Assembly: GCF_900108185.1 (NCBI RefSeq)
Contig: NZ_FNVA01000001.1
Location: 1,116,001 to 1,180,000, forward strand
Length of the DNA stretch: 64,000 nt
Direction: 5' to 3'
DNA from: Bryocella elongata
Lineage (GTDB): Bacteria; Acidobacteriota; Terriglobia; Terriglobales; Acidobacteriaceae
Made by a program: the position numbers and the translations under genes. Positions 58,551-64,000 of the stretch are shown here, piece by piece. The notes beneath the pieces are model-generated. The model was not told the DNA's origin, ran no database searches, and was given only the letters and a program-made list of their open reading frames with translations. Each line of letters opens with the position of its first letter. Position 1 is the stretch's first letter.

Positions 58551-59717
58551 GATAAACGTGAGTGCCCGGCTGCGGTCGAACTTCTCCCGCGCCGCTTCGC
58601 GCGATCGAAGATCCACCGCGCCCTCGTCTCGGGCCTCCAGCATCTGCTGTGCAAAATCAGCGCCGGTATCCGCGATGAAGAATTGCTCCTGTACCTCTTG
58701 CGGCAAACCCCGGACTCCAACGCTCGTGGAAACGATGGGAGCATCGAACATCAACATTTCGATGGCCTTAACGTTGATGCCGCTTCCGTCGCGGATCGGA
58801 TTGAAAAACACCTTTGACTGTGCCCAGACGTGCGCAGCATTCGGCGGGTCAATCAAGAGATCAATTCCGGCCGCGCACAGGGCTGATCGTATCTCGGGAG
58901 GAGGATTGCGGCCGCTGATCAACACCCGCAGGTCCGGTCGTGCCGCCCGAAGGATTGGCCACACCTCCGCGACAAACCAATCCACAGCAACCTGGTTGTT
59001 GGGAGAGGTGAGGTCTCCCATGAAACCGAAGTCGTACTCTGCGTTGCGCTGCGCTAAGCGCTCTTCCTGATATTTTCGACTGTCCATCAATGTCGGAAGC
59101 CAGGAGTTGCGGTCGACGCCGCGGACTCGCCAGAACTCCATATCGTCCTGTGATATCTCAAAGACGCGCAATGCGTGATGCTGGAGTTCACTTTCTGACT
59201 GCGATAGGCGGGAGGCCGCCAGCCGCCACGCAATCCGATTTCGCCATGAGCGGGACTGGCGGGCCTGCGACAGCATGTAGAGATGCTCGATGTTATGCGA
59301 GCGATACAGGATGGGGATTCGCAGCTCACGCTCCAACTCATAAGCCAGACCCATCCCGTAAAGACCGTCCAGCCAAATCGCTTCCGCCCCGAAGGCCCGA
59401 AGCTCCTGGACCAGTGCATCAAGTTGCCTGCGTGAAAGATACCTGCTAGAGATGTGGGGAGAAGTTGGCAGGTGCACTAACCGCTTCAGGATTCCGCTGA
59501 CGTCTGGCGCGTTGGAGTACACCCTGACGGCCTCGAAAACCTTTGCATACTCTCTCATCTGCTCGGGGGGCAAAGAGTCCTGACGCTCCCAGGTTATAAG
59601 GAACATCTCGCATCCAGCTTGCTTGAAGCCCTGCGCACGCGTCCATGGATCCATGCGGCCACCTGTCGTCGCAGGCAGGCAGGAGTTAATCATGATGGTG
59701 ATGAGCTTCAAAGACAA
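58527..59717 (-). CDS. Glycosyltransferase family 4
   Basis: GT-B enzyme, 396 residues. Features: an N-terminal acceptor side with LYGMGLAYELERELRIPILYRSHNIEHLY, then the donor side FMGDLTSPNNQVAVDWFVAEVWP and FNPIRDGSGINVKAIEMLMFDAPIVST. This last motif is typical of GT4 enzymes of capsule loci. Last gene of the wzy-wzx-GT2-GT4 series on the minus strand. Confidence 0.87.
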   Translation of the reverse strand: MSLKLITIMINSCLPATTGGRMDPWTRAQGFKQAGCEMFLITWERQDSLPPEQMREYAKVFEAVRVYSNAPDVSGILKRLVHLPTSPHISSRYLSRRQLDALVQELRAFGAEAIWLDGLYGMGLAYELERELRIPILYRSHNIEHLYMLSQARQSRSWRNRIAWRLAASRLSQSESELQHHALRVFEISQDDMEFWRVRGVDRNSWLPTLMDSRKYQEERLAQRNAEYDFGFMGDLTSPNNQVAVDWFVAEVWPILRAARPDLRVLISGRNPPPEIRSALCAAGIDLLIDPPNAAHVWAQSKVFFNPIRDGSGINVKAIEMLMFDAPIVSTSVGVRGLPQEVQEQFFIADTGADFAQQMLEARDEGAVDLRSREAAREKFDRSRALTFIDEIKALL

Positions 59718-59799
59718 CCTTGGCCCTCTTCCGGAGTTTCATTCTGTTGGGAGCCTCGCCGTTCCTCACCATCATAGGATTCGACCGCCGCTACCGTCA

Positions 59800-60768
59800 C
59801 TACAAGGACGCTTCGGAGGACTTCTTCTTGTCCTTGCCCGTCATGAAGTTCTGCAGCCTGCTTCGAATTCCGAAGCGCCCATACGGGAAGACATAGAAAT
59901 TTGCGATGAGCTGCCAAAGAGATCGAGGAGTGATGCTCCCATATTTGGCCGCGACATGGAAGATCTCACGGAATGCCTTAAAGCCACCGTCTTGCCGCTG
60001 TGCGCGAAACATCACGTTGGTGGCAAGGAAGTAAGGAAACGCCCGTTTTGTGAAGTAAGCTTGGCGCTCCTTGGCCCAATTCAAGGTGTATTGCCAACTG
60101 CCATGCTGCGTGGTGATGCGTCCCGTAGTCGCTTCATTATGAAAAATCGAAAGGGTCTTCCATACGACGAAAACCTTCAGATCAAGCTCAGGGATGGCAC
60201 GGATGAGCCAGTCCGTATCCTGGTTACGGGCAAGCCCCTTCGTAAACGGCACCTTCAAGAAAGATTCACGCTCAGCAAGCCACGTGGATGTCTGCAGAAA
60301 ACCCGCAGTGAACCCCAGCATCGAGACTCCGCAAAACAGATACTCACTGATGGGTTGATTCGGTGCGGGCGGCTGGAACGGCTGCACTATTTCGGTCGTC
60401 AGCGTCCGATCCACGTAGCGGCAAGACACGAAACAACCCGGCCCCTCGCGCTCGGCGATGAGCATCTGCTGCGCAAGCTTCTCAGGCATCCATTCATCAT
60501 CGTCATCCAGGTACGCGACCCAGTTTCCTGTGGCCCGGCGAGCCCCTTCGTTGCGAGCCTCGCCCCCACCCACACTTTGGTCGAGCACGATGCACCGCAA
60601 CCTTGGATCAGCGATCGCTGCCATGGTCGTTGCGGTATCGGGATCCGGGCCGTCCACGATAACTACGATCTCAAGATCGGTGTAGGTTTGAGCGAGCACA
60701 CTGTCGACCGCCCGAACCAGAAGTGGCGGGCGATTGCGCGTAGGGATGACGACTGACACTGATGGCAT
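59800..60768 (-). CDS. Glycosyltransferase family 2
   Basis: GT-A enzyme, 322 residues. Starts directly with VSVVIPTRNRPPLLVRAVDSVLAQTYTDLEIVVIVDGP; the metal-binding motif is VAYLDDDDEWMPEKL and VGGGEARNEGARRATG is typical. Soluble, probably membrane-associated, adds a sugar from a nucleotide donor. The C-terminal tail is basic (FMTGKDKKK). Confidence 0.9.
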   Translation of the reverse strand: MPSVSVVIPTRNRPPLLVRAVDSVLAQTYTDLEIVVIVDGPDPDTATTMAAIADPRLRCIVLDQSVGGGEARNEGARRATGNWVAYLDDDDEWMPEKLAQQMLIAEREGPGCFVSCRYVDRTLTTEIVQPFQPPAPNQPISEYLFCGVSMLGFTAGFLQTSTWLAERESFLKVPFTKGLARNQDTDWLIRAIPELDLKVFVVWKTLSIFHNEATTGRITTQHGSWQYTLNWAKERQAYFTKRAFPYFLATNVMFRAQRQDGGFKAFREIFHVAAKYGSITPRSLWQLIANFYVFPYGRFGIRSRLQNFMTGKDKKKSSEASL

Positions 60769-60953
60769 TCGTTCAAATCGCCTGTGTTGCCAAAATTTTG
60801 TGTTTCCCGATTATACACCGCGCAGTCTTGCATCTGCCTTGCGTCCGCATGCTTCAAGACGAGATGAGAGCATGGGCTCTGCCTCACGACGAGCGCCATT
60901 CATAGGATCGGATATCCACATAACAGCGACGTTTCCTCGACTTGGCTGTTTGA
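60769..60953. other. Spacer between wzx and the GT2 gene
   Basis: 185 bp with no supported gene; an internal promoter is possible. Confidence 0.3.
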
Positions 60954-62234
60954 CTAAGCGTTGGTTAATTGCTTCTGACGACTCCGCTCGGACACGATAC
61001 TGACAAGCGCAAACGTAGAGATTGCAAGGAGACCGTCCGTGGCAATACTTGCCCACGCAGCGCCCCACCAGTTGAAGCGAGGGATCAGCAGAAAATTCAG
61101 CACCACGTTCACTCCAGCAGCGATGAGCTGCGCCGTAGTTCGCAGAGGCTGATGCCCCGAGCTCGTCAGGACGCTTCCCTGCATCTGATGGATCGCCCTG
61201 AACACGGGAATAATCGCCAGCCACCGCAACGCCAGCATGCTCTGCGCGAATCCCTTGCCTGCCAGCATAGGCAGCAAGGGCGCAAGAAGGAAAAGGGCTA
61301 CACAGGTGACGGCCCCCAAGCCAATGGAACGGAGAAGGAATCGTTTTCCATAATCGGCAGAGTGTGCGACGCTCTTTCGGCCGTGCTCAAAAAATCTCGG
61401 CAGCGAGGCGTCCCGTAGAGCGTAGATCGGAATGGACGCCATATCGATCACGCGATATGCCATCGAATAGACGCCGTTCGCCTGGTTCATGCCGTAATGA
61501 CTGAGCATGGACTTGTCGACGTCGTTGTACACCGAACTTGTGGACTGTGCGAAGGAGAAGCCAAATCCCTCCACAGCTCGCTGCCGAATCAACGAGAACT
61601 CGACCTTCGGCATGCCAAAGTTCTTGATCGCGAGCGACACCACAGACACGGCCCCGATCCCCGACACCAGCATGGACACGATAGACCACTGAAGAGCGCT
61701 CGCATGGTGAATCGACAAAAGCATCGCCGCCACTGCGAGCGTGCGCAATCCGTTGACGACGAGATTCGTTGTCGCAGTCACTCGCATCTTTTCGAAGGTT
61801 TGAAAAACCCGGCCGACGTCCAGGGCGAGTTGCGCGAAAAGACAGTTACCAATCGCTGCGTACACCACAAGCCGAGCGCTCTCTGGGTTGAGGAAGTGAT
61901 AGGCCGCAACGGTAAGAGCCGCCGTTACCATCGAGCTCAGTACGAACGACACCACGAGGATATTGCCAAAGTAGCGTGCGTATTCCGACGGCCTCCCCGA
62001 GACATAGCGAAGAAAGACGCTACCCATTCCAATGGAACTGTAGGGCGCAAACAGACTTGTGAAGGCGAAAGCTCCCACGTAAACGCCATATTCACGACTT
62101 CCCACTAGTCGAGCGAGTAAGACAAAATTCAGCGCCTGAAAGACAATTCCGATGCCTTGTCCCATCAACAGCCAGCCAGCATTCCTCGCCAGCGTGCTGG
62201 CGCGAAGCCTAGCCGTGATCTCGTCTATTTTCAT
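60954..62234 (-). CDS. wzx: Polysaccharide repeat-unit flippase, Wzx/MOP family
   Basis: Membrane protein of 426 residues with about twelve helices of the MATE/MOP fold; N-terminal region NAGWLLMGQGIGIVFQALNFVLLARLVGSREYGVYVGAFAF is the standard opening. It moves the lipid-linked repeat unit across the inner membrane. It begins 22 bp after the polymerase stop, so the two form an operon. Confidence 0.9.
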   Translation of the reverse strand: MKIDEITARLRASTLARNAGWLLMGQGIGIVFQALNFVLLARLVGSREYGVYVGAFAFTSLFAPYSSIGMGSVFLRYVSGRPSEYARYFGNILVVSFVLSSMVTAALTVAAYHFLNPESARLVVYAAIGNCLFAQLALDVGRVFQTFEKMRVTATTNLVVNGLRTLAVAAMLLSIHHASALQWSIVSMLVSGIGAVSVVSLAIKNFGMPKVEFSLIRQRAVEGFGFSFAQSTSSVYNDVDKSMLSHYGMNQANGVYSMAYRVIDMASIPIYALRDASLPRFFEHGRKSVAHSADYGKRFLLRSIGLGAVTCVALFLLAPLLPMLAGKGFAQSMLALRWLAIIPVFRAIHQMQGSVLTSSGHQPLRTTAQLIAAGVNVVLNFLLIPRFNWWGAAWASIATDGLLAISTFALVSIVSERSRQKQLTNA

Positions 62235-62256
62235 CCCGTTTCGCTTTCCCTTGGCG

Positions 62257-63606
62257 TCATGACCGCGTCGAGGGATCGAGCCGCATAAATCCTGTCCGCT
62301 CTATCAACTCGAGTTGGGATGTGCAATAGAGCACGAGGATCATACCAATAGCCGGGGTGTACATGATCACTGCGGCAGCAAAGCTCTCCACAAGAACAAC
62401 AATCATGCAATAGATAAGCACCTCGAGGTGGGCTAGCGTATAACTAAGCACCGCTCTGCCGATATAAAAAATCGCCGAAATGATAATTGGCAGATACAGT
62501 GCAAAGCCGATAAACCCGTAGGTCAGTATGATCTCAAGGAAGTCATTATGCGAGCTCGAGACTTCCCATCCACCTACGCGCACGTCAGCATCGTAGGCCA
62601 CGGGTGTGCCCCAGACACCATAAGTTCCGTAGCCGAGCAACGGCCGTCTACCTATAAGAAGCCACACCGCAGCCCATATATCGGTTCGATTCGTCAGATT
62701 TCGTGTTCGACCGAAGAGCGCAAGAAACGCGTCCAGATTTGTATATATCAGTGCCGTCGTGATGGTCCCTATCACGCCGACGATGATGATGAGCGGGAGA
62801 CGAGACCGCTGGTCGAAACGGCGGATAAATGCCAATATCGGGACCAGCATCAGGATGATCCCAATAGCAATCCACGATTCGCGGCTGCCAGATTTGTAAA
62901 CGCAGAACAAAGCCAGCACCATCAGGAGCCAACGCCAAGTACGGTCAGCGTTCGTCTGCGGCTTCAACCCCAGCGCTACTGCAACCCCTACGGCGCAGCC
63001 GATCCCCAAGTTGTTCTTCTGTGAGAAGACTCCCTGCCAGGAGCCAGCGATCTCATGATTTCTTGTTCCCTGATCGACCCCTACCATCGGAAATGCCACA
63101 GCGGCGATTATGCTGAGCACCATCAAGATTGTCAGCGCCCAGACGAGCATCCTAACAAACTGGACCCTCTTGAAGCGGGACATCAGGTAGTTGTAGTACA
63201 AGAAGACGCACACGGAGTCGATGGAAGGCCGGATGAACGCTTTGAGTGTGGCCGTCCCCCAAAATCCGCTCGCCAGTCCAAATAGTAGAAATGCCAGCCC
63301 GAAACGACACGTCCACAAGTCCAAATGAAGCCGAAAATTCGTCCGGTAGAACATCCAGCACGTGATGGTCCAAAAAATGATGTGCCAGCCCTGAAACTCC
63401 ACCGGGGTCGGGTCAGAAATAAATGGAATGGAACCATTGATCGCCAGAAACATAAACGGGACGAGATTGAGAATCTCTTCCAGCCGAACTGACGAGATCA
63501 TCAATTCATCGGCCTGCAAGCTCTGGGCCAATGGCCGATGTGAGGCAACCGGGGTTGTCCACGCTGCCGTCGAAATGTTTGTGGCCGGATTGGAATATTC
63601 GGGCAT
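62257..63606 (-). CDS. wzy: O-antigen polymerase/ligase-family protein, probable Wzy
   Basis: Polytopic protein of 449 residues from ATG 63606; the frame extends to a TTG at 63717. About eleven helices with the large periplasmic loop RTDIWAAVWLLIGRRPLLGYGTYGVWG...SSHNDFLEIILTYGFIG; the R-x-x-x-W...G-x-G-x-G and HND pattern is that of the Wzy/WaaL domain. Role as polymerase is inferred from the adjacent wzx and the distant wzc/wza. Confidence 0.85.
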   Translation of the reverse strand: MPEYSNPATNISTAAWTTPVASHRPLAQSLQADELMISSVRLEEILNLVPFMFLAINGSIPFISDPTPVEFQGWHIIFWTITCWMFYRTNFRLHLDLWTCRFGLAFLLFGLASGFWGTATLKAFIRPSIDSVCVFLYYNYLMSRFKRVQFVRMLVWALTILMVLSIIAAVAFPMVGVDQGTRNHEIAGSWQGVFSQKNNLGIGCAVGVAVALGLKPQTNADRTWRWLLMVLALFCVYKSGSRESWIAIGIILMLVPILAFIRRFDQRSRLPLIIIVGVIGTITTALIYTNLDAFLALFGRTRNLTNRTDIWAAVWLLIGRRPLLGYGTYGVWGTPVAYDADVRVGGWEVSSSHNDFLEIILTYGFIGFALYLPIIISAIFYIGRAVLSYTLAHLEVLIYCMIVVLVESFAAAVIMYTPAIGMILVLYCTSQLELIERTGFMRLDPSTRS

Positions 63607-63967
63607 CACGTTCTCGAAGCGAGGATTGGCGGGGTACAGTAGGCTGAAATTGTGAGTTGGCGCGACGAACTCAGTATACCCGAAGGATCGGCAATGCTCT
63701 TGACGAAGCGGAGACAAGATGACGTCAGGAGGAGGTCAGGCTCGACTACTGGCAAAGCGCGTCGGCTCCGCACTCGCCCCATTCCCACAGCATTATGGAC
63801 ATTCGTCCAACGCGAACCCCGACTTAAGATCTAGAGGTCGCGCTTTGTCAGGGCCATACAATGCATCAAAGATGTTGTGTAGGGTTGTCCGCGAGCAAGA
63901 ACTGCTGGAGTCCTTGCGCACAATGGGGCTTGAAGGAATGGACGACAACTGATCTCGGGAGTTGAAC
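63607..63967. other. Upstream region of wzy-wzx
   Basis: About 360 bp with only weak overlapping frames; promoter region of the minus-strand operon and, at its right end, the probable start of a plus-strand gene. Confidence 0.35.
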
Positions 63968-64000
63968 GTGAAGCCTACAACTAAATTCATCATTCTGTTC
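63968..64000 (+). CDS. Start of a further gene, cut by the right edge
   Basis: GGGAG, six bases, then GTG AAG CCT ACA: the eleven codons MKPTTKFIILF have a basic start and hydrophobic continuation like a signal peptide. Too short to identify. Confidence 0.3.
   Translation, partial: MKPTTKFIILF

Noticed and set aside
63793-63993. 66-residue minus-strand frame near the right edge
   Set aside because: No ribosome site or pattern, and it overlaps a more plausible plus-strand start at 63968.

Overview
The window reads as a chromosomal segment of an acidobacterium (family Acidobacteriaceae; Granulicella, Terriglobus or Edaphobacter-like). The grounds are a very GC-rich backbone, an Oar-like TonB-dependent receptor with an N-terminal carboxypeptidase-regulatory domain, a giant choice-of-anchor-D repeat protein, plant-polymer glycosidases and a large exopolysaccharide locus. 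The genus is inferred from gene content; no database was searched.

Left part (1-15 kb): a YbbA/YbbP-type ABC transporter stands back to back with a TesA-like lipoprotein esterase. Then come a HAD hydrolase, the Oar-like receptor, tRNA-Leu(GAG), a secreted GH79 glycosidase, the RNA-binding factor Tex and cytochrome bd oxidase (cydAB). Just downstream is a two-subunit IorAB-type molybdenum oxidoreductase.

17.7-26.9 kb is an L-rhamnose/rhamnogalacturonide module: GH105 hydrolase, rhamnulokinase, a fused rhamnulose-1-P aldolase/dehydrogenase, a regulator, rhamnose isomerase and the RhaT symporter. The regulator joins an IclR-type DNA-binding domain to a periplasmic-binding-protein-like sugar sensor. 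A short CCAAT(A/C)GG motif lies in all three promoter regions of the module and may be its operator.

27-46.5 kb holds housekeeping and accessory genes: secG, a metallo-beta-lactamase-fold hydrolase, an aminotransferase, a second HAD protein, a 1982-residue secreted repeat protein, ribBA with an altered RibA half, two EamA transporters, an S10 peptidase, recQ, glmU, a pterin dehydratase, a PCYC-motif protein and a DUF202 protein. A compact transcription unit at about 44.86-45.0 kb has a promoter, two hairpins and a strong terminator but no gene; it looks like a small RNA.

The tmRNA gene (46566-46919) marks a change. After it come about 850 bp of decayed DNA with a fragment of an acyltransferase-3 gene, then an HTTM-domain membrane protein and a visibly less GC-rich Wzx/Wzy-type exopolysaccharide locus to the right edge: Wza, Wzc, an aldo-keto-reductase-like protein, a Gfo/Idh/MocA oxidoreductase, four glycosyltransferases, flippase and polymerase. 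No initiating sugar-phosphate transferase is seen, so the locus probably continues past the right edge. No CRISPR array, rRNA operon or intact transposase was seen.
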